Origin: Roseomonas acroporae
GTDB lineage: Bacteria; Pseudomonadota; Alphaproteobacteria; Acetobacterales; Acetobacteraceae
Direction of reading: 5' to 3'
Length of the DNA: 64,000 bases
Assembly: GCF_023223525.1 (NCBI RefSeq)
Contig: NZ_JALPRX010000001.1
Coordinates: 1-64,000 of the forward strand
The notes under the pieces are model-generated. The model made no database searches, was not told the origin of the DNA, and saw nothing but the letters and a program-made list of their open reading frames with translations. Both the position numbers and the translations under genes were made by a program. Positions 27,511 to 36,893 of the stretch are shown here, piece by piece (the stretch's first letter is position 1; each line of letters opens with the position of its first letter).

Positions 27511-27753
27511 ATGCCCGTCCATGTCGCCACCCGTGCCACCGCCCTGGAGGCGCACGCCTTCCGTCCGGCCGTGCCGTCGGTCTGGCGCGGCGCCCTGGAC
27601 TGGTTCCGCCGTGCCCGCACCGCCATCGTCACGCGGCGCGAGCTGGCCGCGATGGACGAGCGCATGCTGGCCGATATCGGCCTCTCGCGCAGCGACGCGG
27701 CGCGCGAGGCGAACCGGCCCTTCTGGGAGATCGAGGCGCCGCCGCGCGGCTGA
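27511..27753 (+). CDS. DUF1127 domain small protein
   Basis: 80 residues. The C-terminal DUF1127 segment is RRELAAMDERMLADIGLSRS, followed by DAAREANRPFW. Some short DUF1127 proteins in alphaproteobacteria affect RNA turnover and phosphate or carbon metabolism through small RNA networks; this one carries an N-terminal extension of about 40 residues. GAGGAGG lies 6 bases before the ATG. It is divergent from the LysR gene and is a likely target of it. Confidence 0.88.
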   Translation: MPVHVATRATALEAHAFRPAVPSVWRGALDWFRRARTAIVTRRELAAMDERMLADIGLSRSDAAREANRPFWEIEAPPRG

Positions 27754-27850
27754 AGGCCGGCCGCACGGCGCCGGGGCGCTCGCCGCGCCCCGGGCCGTGC
27801 GGCGTGCCCGTTCCGCCGGCCCGTTCCGCCGGGGCGTGCCCGGCGCCGGT

Positions 27851-28606
27851 TCAGCCGCGCCCGATGAAGGGCATCTTGTTGGCCATCACCGTCAGGAACG
27901 GCACGTTGGCGTCCAGCGGCAGGCTGGCCATGTAGCAGACGGCGGTGCCGACATTGGCGACGTCCATCGTCGGCTCGACCTCGACGCGCCCGTCCGCCTG
28001 CTTCACGCCGCGCTGCATGCGCTGCGTCATCGGCGTCGCCGCGTTGCCGATGTCGACCTGGCCGACGGCGATGTCGTACTTGCGCCCGTCCAGCGAGAGC
28101 GACTTGGTCAGGCCGGTGATGGCGTGCTTGGTCGCCGTGTAGGGGGCGGAATCCGGCCGCGGCGCGTGCGCCGAGATCGAGCCGTTGTTGATGATGCGGC
28201 CGCCCTGCGGGCTCTGCTCCTTCATCATCCGGAACGCCGCCTGCGCGCAGAAGAAGGAGCCGTTGAGGTTGACGCCGACGATCTCCAGCCACTTCTCGGC
28301 CGGCAGGTCCTCGACCAGCACGCCCGGGGCGTTCATGCCGGCATTGTTGAACAGCAGGTCGAGCCGGCCGAACTCGGCGCGGAGGCGCTCGAACAGGGCG
28401 TTCACCGAGTCGGGGTTCGACACGTCGGTCGAGACCGGCAGGGTGCGCGCCTCGGCGCCGGCGAGCGACGCGGTCTCCTCCAGCGCGTCCAGGCGCCGCC
28501 CGGCCAGCGCCACGGCATAGCCTTCGCCCGCCAGCGCCAGCGCCACGGCGCGCCCGACGCCCGAACCGGCGCCGGTGACCAGCGCGAACTTCCCTTTGCC
28601 TCGCAT
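27851..28606 (-). CDS. Short-chain dehydrogenase/reductase (SDR), copy A
   Basis: 251 residues, classical SDR. The NAD(P) motif is [15 protein letters not shown] near the N terminus, with NNAG in [12 protein letters not shown]. The catalytic site is unusual: the Ser is in [12 protein letters not shown] and the expected YxxxK is in [11 protein letters not shown]. The ATG at 28606 is chosen over 28624 because GGAGGAG lies 8 bases before it. The substrate is unknown. Upstream, across 356 bases, is a second SDR gene in the opposite direction. Confidence 0.9.
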   Translation of the reverse strand: MRGKGKFALVTGAGSGVGRAVALALAGEGYAVALAGRRLDALEETASLAGAEARTLPVSTDVSNPDSVNALFERLRAEFGRLDLLFNNAGMNAPGVLVEDLPAEKWLEIVGVNLNGSFFCAQAAFRMMKEQSPQGGRIINNGSISAHAPRPDSAPYTATKHAITGLTKSLSLDGRKYDIAVGQVDIGNAATPMTQRMQRGVKQADGRVEVEPTMDVANVGTAVCYMASLPLDANVPFLTVMANKMPFIGRG

Positions 28607-28962
28607 GCGCGGAACTCCTCCCATTGATGTGCGGACGGACGATAGTGCGTTCCCGGGCCGAGTGCAGTCGCCCGGGGGTGCGAAAGACGCGCAAGGGCGG
28701 AGCCCTGGCGCGGCTTCCGTCTGATCGTGGCCGAGCTGATCGTGGCCGGGCGGAATCCGCTCCAGCCGACGCGGGTCGCCGGCAGGGGGCGACCGCGCCG
28801 GGGACGATGCGCCATGGCCGATCGCGTCTCATGCGACTGCGATATGCCATAGCATCATTTCGGCGGACGCATACCCCCTCGGGCCGGACTTCCCTGTCCG
28901 CTTCCGCCGCGCCGCCCGCCCCGGCACACTCGGCATCGACGAAACGGGAAGGGGAGGACGGC
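28607..28962. promoter_or_regulatory. Divergent spacer between two SDR genes
   Basis: 356 bases without a convincing gene. It contains a near-perfect 14-bp direct repeat (CTGATCGTGGCCG at about 28727 and again at 28738-28751) and a less GC-rich patch near 28840-28860 (ATGCCATAGCAT, an inverted ATGC/GCAT pair) that could hold the promoter of the plus-strand SDR. Promoter elements cannot be assigned with confidence. Confidence 0.35.
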
Positions 28963-29727
28963 ATGGCCGGAGCGCTGGACGGCAAGGTGGCATGGGTGAC
29001 GGGGGCGGGCAGCGGCATCGGCGAGTCCGCCGCGCTGAAGCTGGCCGGGGCCGGGGCGGCGGTCATCCTGACCGGCCGACGCGCCGCGCCGCTGGAGGAT
29101 GTCGCGGCGCGCATCCGCGCGCAGGGCGGCAGTGCCGAGGTCCGGCCGGCCGACCTGATGGTGGCGGCCGAGGTGCGCGCCGTCGGCGAGGCGATCGCGG
29201 CGGCGGGCGGGCGGCTCGACATCCTGGTCAACAATGCCGGGCTGAACATCCAGGCGCGCGACTGGACGACGCTCCAGCCCGAGGGCGCGGCCGAGGTGAT
29301 CGGCGGCAACCTGCTCAGCGCCTTCCACTGCGTCACCGTGGCGCTGCCCTTCATGCGGGCGCGGCGGGACGGGCTGCTGATCCACACCGCCTCCTTCGCC
29401 GGGCGCTTCGTCAGCCCGCTGAGCGGCCCGGCCTATACGGCGGCCAAGCACGGCGTGGTGGCGATGAGCCACAGCCTGAACATGGAGGAGTGCGTGAACG
29501 GCATCCGCTCCACCGTGATCTGCCCCGGCGAGGTGGCGACGCCGATCCTCGACCGGCGGCCGAAGCCGGTGACGGCGGAGGAGCGCGCGCGGATGGTGCA
29601 GCCGGAGGATTGCGGCGACCTGATCCTCTACGTCGCCTGCCTGCCGCCGCGCGTGGTGCTGAACGAGGTGCTGATCAGCCCGACCTGGAACCGCAGCTAC
29701 GTGGCGCAGCTTCGCAACCGGCCATGA
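28963..29727 (+). CDS. Short-chain dehydrogenase/reductase (SDR), copy B
   Basis: 254 residues, classical SDR. The cofactor motif is TGAGSGIGESAALKL, NNAG is in LVNNAGLNIQ, and the catalytic tetrad includes Ser in HTASFAGRFVS, with Tyr and Lys in AYTAAKHGVV. The later VICPGEVATPIL motif is typical. GGGGAGG lies 6 bases before ATG 28963. Only moderate similarity to the divergent SDR is visible, so this is not a recent duplication. The pathway is unknown. Confidence 0.92.
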   Translation: MAGALDGKVAWVTGAGSGIGESAALKLAGAGAAVILTGRRAAPLEDVAARIRAQGGSAEVRPADLMVAAEVRAVGEAIAAAGGRLDILVNNAGLNIQARDWTTLQPEGAAEVIGGNLLSAFHCVTVALPFMRARRDGLLIHTASFAGRFVSPLSGPAYTAAKHGVVAMSHSLNMEECVNGIRSTVICPGEVATPILDRRPKPVTAEERARMVQPEDCGDLILYVACLPPRVVLNEVLISPTWNRSYVAQLRNRP

Positions 29728-29799
29728 GCGTGCGGCCGGCGGGCGCCGTTTCCGGCGGCCGCCGGCCGAGCCGTGCCGGCCCGAGGCTGCCGGCGGTGC

Positions 29800-31692
29800 C
29801 TACTGGAGATGCCAGTCGCCGTTGACCGTGGCGACCGCGCCGCCGCCGATGATCTGCGTGCCGTTCATCTCCCAGACCACCACCTGGCCGTTGGTGTTGT
29901 GGAGCAGGATGTCGGACTTGCCGTCACCGTTGTAGTCACCGACCTTCTCGATCTTCCAGCTGGCATCGAGGGCGGCGACCACCCCGCCGCCGGCCACCTG
30001 GGAGCCGTTCATCTGCCATTCGACGATGGCGCCGTTGGCGTTCTGCAGCAGGAGGGCGGCGCGGCCGTCGGCGTTGAAGTCGCCGGTTCCCGTGATGCTC
30101 CAGCTGCTGTCGAGGGGGGCGACGAGCCCGCCGCCGTTCACCTGGGAGCCGTTCATCTGCCCTTCGACGATGGCGCCGTTGGCGTTCTGCAGCAGGAGGG
30201 CGGCGCGGCCGTCGGCGTTGAAGTCGCCGGTTCCCGTGATGCTCCAGCTGCTGTCGAGGGGGGCGACGAGCCCGCCGCCGTTCACCTGGGAGCCGTTCAT
30301 CTGCCACTGGACGATGGCGCCGCCGGCGTTCTGCAGCAGGATGTCGGCGCGGCCGTCGGCGTTGAAGTCGCCGGTTCCCCTGATGCTCCAGCTGCTGTCG
30401 AGGGAGGCGACGCTGCCGCCGCCGACGATCTGCGAGCCGCTCAACAGCCACTGGACGATGGCGCCGCCGGCGTTCTGCAGGAGGAGGTCCGACCGGCCGT
30501 CGGCGTTGAAGTCGCCGGGTCCGCTGATGCTCCAGCTGCTGTCGAGGGTGGCGACGAGGCCGCCGCCGACGATCTGCGAGCCGCTCATCTGCCACTGGAC
30601 GATGGCGCCGCCGGCATTCTGCAGGAGGAGGTCCGACCGGCCGTCGGCGTTGAAGTCGCCGGTTCCCCTGATGCTCCAGCTGCTGTCGAGGGTGGCGTCG
30701 AGGCCGCCGCCGACGATCTGCGAGCCGCTCATCTGCCACTGGACGATGGCGCCGCCGGCATTCTGCAGGAGGAGGTCCGACCGGCCGTCGGCGTTGAAGT
30801 CGCCGGTTCCCCTGATGCTCCAGCTGCTGTCGAGCGCGGCCACCGTGCCGCCGTCGACGAGTTGCGGGCCGTTCATCATCCAGTCGACGATCGTGCCGGC
30901 ATCGTTCCGCCAGAGCAGGTCGGAATGGCCGTCATTGTTGAAGTCGTAGCCGGGATGGTAGGTGTTCGCCACCACGCCGTTGGTGACCTGGAAGACGTAG
31001 GCGCCGGGGATGTTGACGTTGCTGGCGCCGGGGAGCGACACCAGCGCGCTGTCGTTGCCGGATTGCGACAGCTCGTAGTAGTGCACGCCGTCGCCGGCGG
31101 AGTAGCCGGCATGGGCGGAATAGCCGCCGAAGCCGCCATTGCCGTTCGAGGCGTCGCCGGTCACCCAGTTGATCGACTCGTAGCGGAAGACGATGGCGAA
31201 ATTGCCGCTGCTGCCGGTCGGGTCGGTGTTGACGATCTGGAGCTGGAACGCGTTGAGCTTGTCGGTGTGCCGGCTGTAGTAGCCGACATCGTCCCAGGTC
31301 GCGACGAAGCTGTGGGTCGCGGCATCGAGGTGGTACCAGAGCAGGTCCGAGCCGGTCGAGGTGCCGCCCTGGGTCGGGCTCACGACGCCGGGGCCGTTGG
31401 CCGGCGTCGACGAATCGGTGCGCGTGTCCACGTCCGCCCAGAGCGGCGCGATGATCGGGACGCTGGTGTTGCCGGTGATCGAGGTCGGCGTGTAGGTCCC
31501 GAGCGACGTGCCGAAGGTGACGCTGCCGTTGTTGTTGAGGTAGAGCGTCGTGTAGGTGTGGCCGTAGAAGTTCAGCCCGTGGGCGAAGATCGTGGTGAGG
31601 TCGATGGCCGCGGTCGAGCCGTCGTCGTTCCGCGCGAGATAGTCGGTGCCGAAGCCGGAGGGCCCGCCGAGCCCGTTGATGAGATCCGCCAT
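29800..31692 (-). CDS. NIDO-domain protein with eight FG-GAP/VCBS-type repeats
   Basis: 630 residues. The first 250 form a nidogen-like (NIDO) domain (LYLNNNGSVTFG, IIAPLWADVDTR, FAIVFRYESINWVTG). The rest is eight 48-residue repeats, each with a calcium-loop motif of the DFNADGRSD type, then LLLQNAGGAIVQW and LDSSWSI, as in FG-GAP/VCBS propeller blades. There is no Sec signal; related proteins in this group are often exported by type I systems, but no RTX tail is seen. It is probably an extracellular or surface protein, function unknown. Blades 6 and 7 have lost the second acidic pair (DFNADGRAA). Confidence 0.85.
   Translation of the reverse strand: MADLINGLGGPSGFGTDYLARNDDGSTAAIDLTTIFAHGLNFYGHTYTTLYLNNNGSVTFGTSLGTYTPTSITGNTSVPIIAPLWADVDTRTDSSTPANGPGVVSPTQGGTSTGSDLLWYHLDAATHSFVATWDDVGYYSRHTDKLNAFQLQIVNTDPTGSSGNFAIVFRYESINWVTGDASNGNGGFGGYSAHAGYSAGDGVHYYELSQSGNDSALVSLPGASNVNIPGAYVFQVTNGVVANTYHPGYDFNNDGHSDLLWRNDAGTIVDWMMNGPQLVDGGTVAALDSSWSIRGTGDFNADGRSDLLLQNAGGAIVQWQMSGSQIVGGGLDATLDSSWSIRGTGDFNADGRSDLLLQNAGGAIVQWQMSGSQIVGGGLVATLDSSWSISGPGDFNADGRSDLLLQNAGGAIVQWLLSGSQIVGGGSVASLDSSWSIRGTGDFNADGRADILLQNAGGAIVQWQMNGSQVNGGGLVAPLDSSWSITGTGDFNADGRAALLLQNANGAIVEGQMNGSQVNGGGLVAPLDSSWSITGTGDFNADGRAALLLQNANGAIVEWQMNGSQVAGGGVVAALDASWKIEKVGDYNGDGKSDILLHNTNGQVVVWEMNGTQIIGGGAVATVNGDWHLQ
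29803..30954. repeat. Eight in-frame 144-bp repeats inside the NIDO/FG-GAP gene
   Basis: The period is exactly 144 bp (48 codons); the block GCGTTGAAGTCGCCGG recurs at this spacing, for example at 30071 and 30215. The middle units are nearly identical in DNA, including silent positions, while the first and last are diverged. This indicates recent internal duplication or gene conversion and likely copy-number instability. Confidence 0.95.
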
Positions 31693-31795
31693 CGCGCGCC
31701 GTTCCTTGCTCCGGGTCCGGGCCCGGGAATCCGGGCCTCGTGGGGCGGCGTCCGGGAGTCCGGGTGGGCCCGCCCGGCGCCGTTGATACGGCGGG

Positions 31796-31855
31796 ATCGC
31801 TTACAATACGGAACGTCCTGCCGGGCTTCGTATATTAAATTTCATACATGATGCC
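31796..31855 (-). promoter_or_regulatory. AT-rich region upstream of the NIDO/FG-GAP gene
   Basis: The 187-bp gap has an unusually AT-rich segment (TATATTAAATTTCATAC near 31831-31847 and TTACAATACGG near 31801-31811). It is the likely promoter region for the minus-strand NIDO gene. The exact -35 and -10 elements cannot be fixed; TATTGTAAG read on the minus strand is one -10 candidate. Confidence 0.4.
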
Positions 31856-31879
31856 GCCTCTCCGGCCGGGTCGTGTGCC

Positions 31880-32788
31880 CTATTCCTTCACCGCTCCCGT
31901 CAGCGAGGACACGTAGTAGTCCACGAAGAACGAGTAGAAGATCGCGACGGGCAGCGAGCCCAGCAGCGACCCCGCCATCAGCGAGCCCCACTGGTACACG
32001 TCGCCCTGCACCAGCTCGGTCAGGATCGCGACCGGCACGGTCTTGTTCTCCGAGGAGGAGATGAAGGCCAGGGCGTAGATGAACTCGTTCCAGGACAGGG
32101 TGAAGGCGAAGATGCCGGCCGAGATCAGCCCCGGCACGGCGAGGGGCAGGGTGATGCGGCGCAGGATCTGCAGGCGCGTCGCGCCGTCGATCAGCGCGCA
32201 CTCCTCCAGCTCGTAGGGGATCGACTTGAAGTAGCCGATCAGCAGCCAGGTGCAGAACGGGATCAGGAAGGTGGGGTAGGTGAGCACCAGCGCCAGCGGG
32301 CTGTCGAACAGGCCGAGCTGGTAGACCATGGTGGCGAGCGGGATGAACAGGATCGAGGGCGGCACGAGGTAGGCGAGGTAGATCGCGAGCCCGACATAGG
32401 CCGAGCCGCGGAAGCGCAGCCGCTGGATCGCGTAGGCGGCGAGCACGCTGGAGACGAGCGAGAGCACCGTGGCGCCGATCGCGACGCCCATCGTGGTCAT
32501 GATCCAGCGCGGGTAGCTGGTCTCGAACAGCAGCTTGGAGATGTTCTGCAGCGTCGGCGAGTGGATCCAGAACGGGTTGTAGCGGTCGTAGTCGTACATC
32601 TCGTTGTTGGGTTTGAACGCCGTGATGCCCATCCAGTAGAAGGGGAAGAGCAGGATGAACAGGAAGCAGGCCAGCGGGAGATAGACCGTCACCACGCGCC
32701 GGCTGCGGGACTCCCAGGAGAGCAGCGCGCCGGGATTCTCGATCGCGGCGGCGGATGGCTGCGGCGAGGGGACGAGGGCCTCAGTCAT
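31880..32788 (-). CDS. Carbohydrate-type ABC transporter permease (MalG family)
   Basis: 302 residues with six membrane helices and the cytoplasmic EAA loop ECALIDGATRLQILRRITLP that docks on the ATPase. The N terminus has a hydrophilic tail of about 30 residues. It overlaps the preceding permease gene by 8 bases and is last in a four-gene operon (ATPase, binding protein, two permeases) of the CUT1 type, for oligosaccharides, polyols or glycerol phosphates. The substrate is not evident. Confidence 0.93.
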   Translation of the reverse strand: MTEALVPSPQPSAAAIENPGALLSWESRSRRVVTVYLPLACFLFILLFPFYWMGITAFKPNNEMYDYDRYNPFWIHSPTLQNISKLLFETSYPRWIMTTMGVAIGATVLSLVSSVLAAYAIQRLRFRGSAYVGLAIYLAYLVPPSILFIPLATMVYQLGLFDSPLALVLTYPTFLIPFCTWLLIGYFKSIPYELEECALIDGATRLQILRRITLPLAVPGLISAGIFAFTLSWNEFIYALAFISSSENKTVPVAILTELVQGDVYQWGSLMAGSLLGSLPVAIFYSFFVDYYVSSLTGAVKE

Positions 32789-33740
32789 TGCTCTCTCCCT
32801 GCTGCCACTTGCGCCGGGCGAGCGCGAAGTAGCTGAACAGCGTGGCGAAGATCAGGAACGGGATCATCGAGACGGCGATCGCGGCGCCCTCGCCGAGATG
32901 CCCGCCCGGGATGCCGCGCTGGAAGGCCAGGGTCGCCATCAGGTGGGTGGAATTCACCGGGCCGCCGCGCGTGATGGCGTAGACGAGCTGGAAGTCGGTG
33001 AAGGTGAACAGCACCGAGAAGGTCAGCACCACGGCGAGGATCGGCATCAGCAGCGGCGCGGTGACGTGGCGGAAGCGCTGCCAGGGCGAGGCGCCGTCGA
33101 GCAGCGCCGCCTCGTAGAGCGAGGGCGAGATGGTCTGCAGCCCCGCCAGCAGCGAGATGGCGACGAAGGGGATGCCGCGCCAGACATTGGCGACGATCAG
33201 CGACCAGCGCGCCGCCCAGGGCGTGCCGAGGAAGTCGATGTAGGTGTCGCGCCAGCCCAGCACGTCCACCAGCACGTAGGAGATGATCGAGAACTGCGCG
33301 TCGTAGATCCACCAGAAGGCGATGGCGGAGAGCACGGTGGGCACGATCCAGGGCAGCAGGATGATGGCGCGGATGATCGACTTGAACGGCACGTGGTGGT
33401 TCAGCAGCAGCGCCAGCCACAGGCCGAGGCCGAATTTCAGCGCCGTCGCCGCGGCCGTGTAGAAGACCGAGTAGAACACGGCCGACCAGAACACCCGGTC
33501 CTCGAACAGGTCCTGGAAGTTCTCCAGCCCGACCCAGACGCCGGAGCGGCCGATCTGCGTGTCGGTGAAGGCCAGCCAGACGCCGAGGCCGAGCGGGTAG
33601 GTGAGGAAGACCAGCAGCAGCCCGACCGCCGGGAACAGGCAGGCGACGATCAGGAACGGCTTGCTGTCGAACAGACGGGCCAGCCAGCCCGGCCGGGTGC
33701 GGGGGCGGGCCCAGCCGGGCGTCGCCGTGGTGACGGACAT
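32781..33740 (-). CDS. Carbohydrate-type ABC transporter permease (MalF family)
   Basis: 319 residues, six membrane helices, with the EAA loop YEAALLDGASPWQRFRHVTAPL. The N-terminal region before the first helix is short, as in UgpA-type permeases rather than MalF. It lies 22 bases downstream of the binding-protein gene and overlaps the second permease by 8 bases. It forms the heterodimeric channel with the following gene product. Confidence 0.93.
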   Translation of the reverse strand: MSVTTATPGWARPRTRPGWLARLFDSKPFLIVACLFPAVGLLLVFLTYPLGLGVWLAFTDTQIGRSGVWVGLENFQDLFEDRVFWSAVFYSVFYTAAATALKFGLGLWLALLLNHHVPFKSIIRAIILLPWIVPTVLSAIAFWWIYDAQFSIISYVLVDVLGWRDTYIDFLGTPWAARWSLIVANVWRGIPFVAISLLAGLQTISPSLYEAALLDGASPWQRFRHVTAPLLMPILAVVLTFSVLFTFTDFQLVYAITRGGPVNSTHLMATLAFQRGIPGGHLGEGAAIAVSMIPFLIFATLFSYFALARRKWQQGESND

Positions 33741-33762
33741 GGCGGGGCCCCTTCCGTTCGGC

Positions 33763-35094
33763 TCAGCGGCGGTAGTAGCGGCGGATGCGCCGCTCGGCCT
33801 CGCGTGCCGCCTCCTCGGGCGTGGCCTGGCCCGTCGCCACGGCGGCGAACATCTGCACCACCACGTAGTCGGCCGTCACCGCGCCGGAGGCGGCCGAGAT
33901 CGGCCCCTTGTAGCCGTCCCAGAAGCGGCTCTCGCAGGTGTCGCGGTAGACCGCGATCTTGGGGTCGGAGGTCCAGACCGCGCTCTCGCCGTAGGCGCGC
34001 AGCGGGTGCGCCCAGTAGCCGAGGCAGCCGGTCAGCCAGCGGTCGTACTGCTCGGCCTCCATCATGAAGCGCAGGTATTCCTTGGCCGCGTTCGGGTAGC
34101 GCGTGTGGCGGAACACCATGGCGTTGAGCAGCAGCGGTGCCTCGGGCGGCGAGGTGGCGCGGCCGAGCGGCATCAGCGCGTGCTCGGTGTCGGCGGCGAT
34201 GGCGGCCGTCGCCGGGTCGTTCTTCAGCGAGAAGTAGAGCGAGACGCCGTTCGAGGTGAGGGAGATGTCGCCCGCCGTGTAGGCGCGGTTGTTGCTGATG
34301 TCGCCCCAGGAGACGGTGCCCTGGATGAAGGTCCCGTACAGCTCCTTGGCGTATTTCAGCGCCTCGACCGTCTGCGGGCTGTTGATGCCCGGCTTGCCCT
34401 CCTCGTCCACGGTGAAGCCGCCATGCGACCAGAGCGCCCAGTTGCAGAAGCTGTTGGCGTCGCCCACCGCGTTGCCCAGGGCGAAGCCGGGCGGGTGGTT
34501 CTTCGCCTTGAGCTTGCGGCAGAGGTCGAGGAAGCGGTCGTGCTCCTTCGGGATGGTGTCGTAGCCCGCCTCCTTCACCCAGGAGCCGCGGTAGACGCAG
34601 GGGCCGCGCGAGGCGCCGACCGGGATCGCGATCCAGGTGGCGGTGCCCTGCTTCCGGCCGTAGCGCTCGGCCAGCGGCATCCAGCCGCCGTACTTCTGGC
34701 CGAGGTAGTTGGCGACCTCGGAGAGGTCGAGCGTCTTCTCCGCGTAGAGGTGCGGGTCGTCGCGCCAGCCCACCACCACGTCCGGCCCCGCGCCGGTGTT
34801 GGCGGCGACGGCGGTCTGCGGCCGCACATCCTCCCAGCCGGCGAAGTCGACGCGCACCTGCACGCCGGTCGTCTCGGTGAACCGGCGGGTGTTCTCGCGG
34901 AAGATCACCTCGTCCGGATCGACGAACTTGGTCGGTCGCAGCACGCGCAGCGAGGCGCCCTGCTCGACCGGCTGGCGCGGCGGCTGCACGTTGGCGACCG
35001 GGATCGCCGCCTGGCCGCGCCGCGCCGGCAGCGCGGCGGCGGCGAGGGCCCCGGCGCCGAGGGCGAGCGCGTCGCGCCGCGTGGTGTGGGTCAT
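33763..35094 (-). CDS. Carbohydrate-type ABC transporter binding protein
   Basis: 443 residues, solute-binding protein family 1. The N terminus has a twin-arginine signal (TTRRDALALGAGALAAAALP), so Tat export to the periplasm is likely. Ligand-domain segments include PTKFVDPDEVIFRENTRR and GTATWIAIPVGASRGP. ATG 35094 is chosen because GGAGGAGGA lies directly upstream and the Tat motif is then N-terminal; a longer frame to 35166 has no support. The ligand is unknown. Confidence 0.9.
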   Translation of the reverse strand: MTHTTRRDALALGAGALAAAALPARRGQAAIPVANVQPPRQPVEQGASLRVLRPTKFVDPDEVIFRENTRRFTETTGVQVRVDFAGWEDVRPQTAVAANTGAGPDVVVGWRDDPHLYAEKTLDLSEVANYLGQKYGGWMPLAERYGRKQGTATWIAIPVGASRGPCVYRGSWVKEAGYDTIPKEHDRFLDLCRKLKAKNHPPGFALGNAVGDANSFCNWALWSHGGFTVDEEGKPGINSPQTVEALKYAKELYGTFIQGTVSWGDISNNRAYTAGDISLTSNGVSLYFSLKNDPATAAIAADTEHALMPLGRATSPPEAPLLLNAMVFRHTRYPNAAKEYLRFMMEAEQYDRWLTGCLGYWAHPLRAYGESAVWTSDPKIAVYRDTCESRFWDGYKGPISAASGAVTADYVVVQMFAAVATGQATPEEAAREAERRIRRYYRR

Positions 35095-35166
35095 TCCTGG
35101 TCCTCCTCCGTTGTCGTTCTTCGTCGCGCGCCACCCTTCCGGGCGGTCGGCGTTCGGGCAGGGCAC

Positions 35167-36234
<1,068 letters not shown>

Positions 36235-36644
36235 TCGCGTCTCCTCCCCTGGGGCCAAGCGTGGCCGGCGTGGCCCGGCGGGGGCCCGCAGGCGCCTCCT
36301 GGGGAGCGTGGCGGCGGGGTATCAGCCCGGCCGCCGCCGCCCCCCGGCCGGCGGGCCGTCGGGGAGGGGTGGCGGAAGCAGGGGCGCCGCCCGTCACTGG
36401 TCCGTCTCGTCCCGGCAGGCGGCCTTGCCCGGCCATCCCTTGTGAATTGCCCCAGCCTAGGGGTCGCGGCACGGCACGGGCAACCAACTCGGTTCGCAGT
36501 GCAGCGAAGCCGGCCGGCGGCAGCATCGGGCGGCGAATCCGGGCCGAAAGGCGCGGGGGAGGGGGTTTTCGGCCGCCCGCGCCGCTGCCCGACCTTGGAA
36601 AGCGCGGGCGGCTGCGCTACACGCCCGCCTTCACCGCCGCGGCG

Positions 36645-36668
36645 GCCACCCGGTGGCCACCGGGTGGC
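36645..36668. repeat. 24-bp perfect palindrome before tRNA-Leu
   Basis: GCCACCCGGTGG followed by CCACCGGGTGGC reads the same on both strands. It lies in the 490-bp gene-free region (36235-36724) between the divergent sugar-importer operon and tRNA-Leu; a second 17-bp palindrome (CCGCCCGG-A-CCGGGCGG) follows at 36693-36709. It may be an operator for the importer or a structural element near the tRNA promoter. I see nothing else defined in this region. Confidence 0.6.
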
Positions 36669-36724
36669 TCTCTGCCGGATCGCCCCGCCGGACCGCCCGG
36701 ACCGGGCGGGCCCGGGGAGCCAGC

Positions 36725-36809
36725 GCGGGCGTGGTGGAATTGGCAGACACGCCGGATTTAGGTTCCGGTGGCGCAAGCCGTGGGGGTTCAAGTCCCTCCG
36801 TCCGCACCA
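36725..36809 (+). tRNA. tRNA-Leu (anticodon UAG)
   Basis: 85 bases including the encoded CCA. The acceptor stem GCGGGCG pairs with CGTCCGC (one G-U), the anticodon loop is TTTAGGT, and there is a class II variable arm (TGGCGCAAGCCGT) and T-loop GTTCAAGTC. Anticodon TAG reads CUA and other CUN leucine codons. It is followed after 84 bases by tig. Confidence 0.97.
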
Positions 36810-36893
36810 CCGTCGCCCCCTCCGGCACCCCGGGACGCGCCTCCCGCACGAGGACGGCCCCCGGTACCTACTCAGGAACAGGTGCATAAGACG

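Noticed and set aside
29803-30954. Regularly spaced repeats as a possible CRISPR array
   Set aside because: The repeats are coding, in frame and 144 bp long without spacers.
29773-31851. A 692-codon plus-strand frame with repeats opposite the NIDO/FG-GAP gene
   Set aside because: It mirrors the repeats of the minus-strand gene; the minus-strand product has recognisable NIDO and FG-GAP domains while this one has none.
36631-36889. ORFs on both strands across tRNA-Leu (motifs such as GLEPPRLAPPEPKSG)
   Set aside because: They are translation artefacts of the tRNA-Leu gene and have no coding support.
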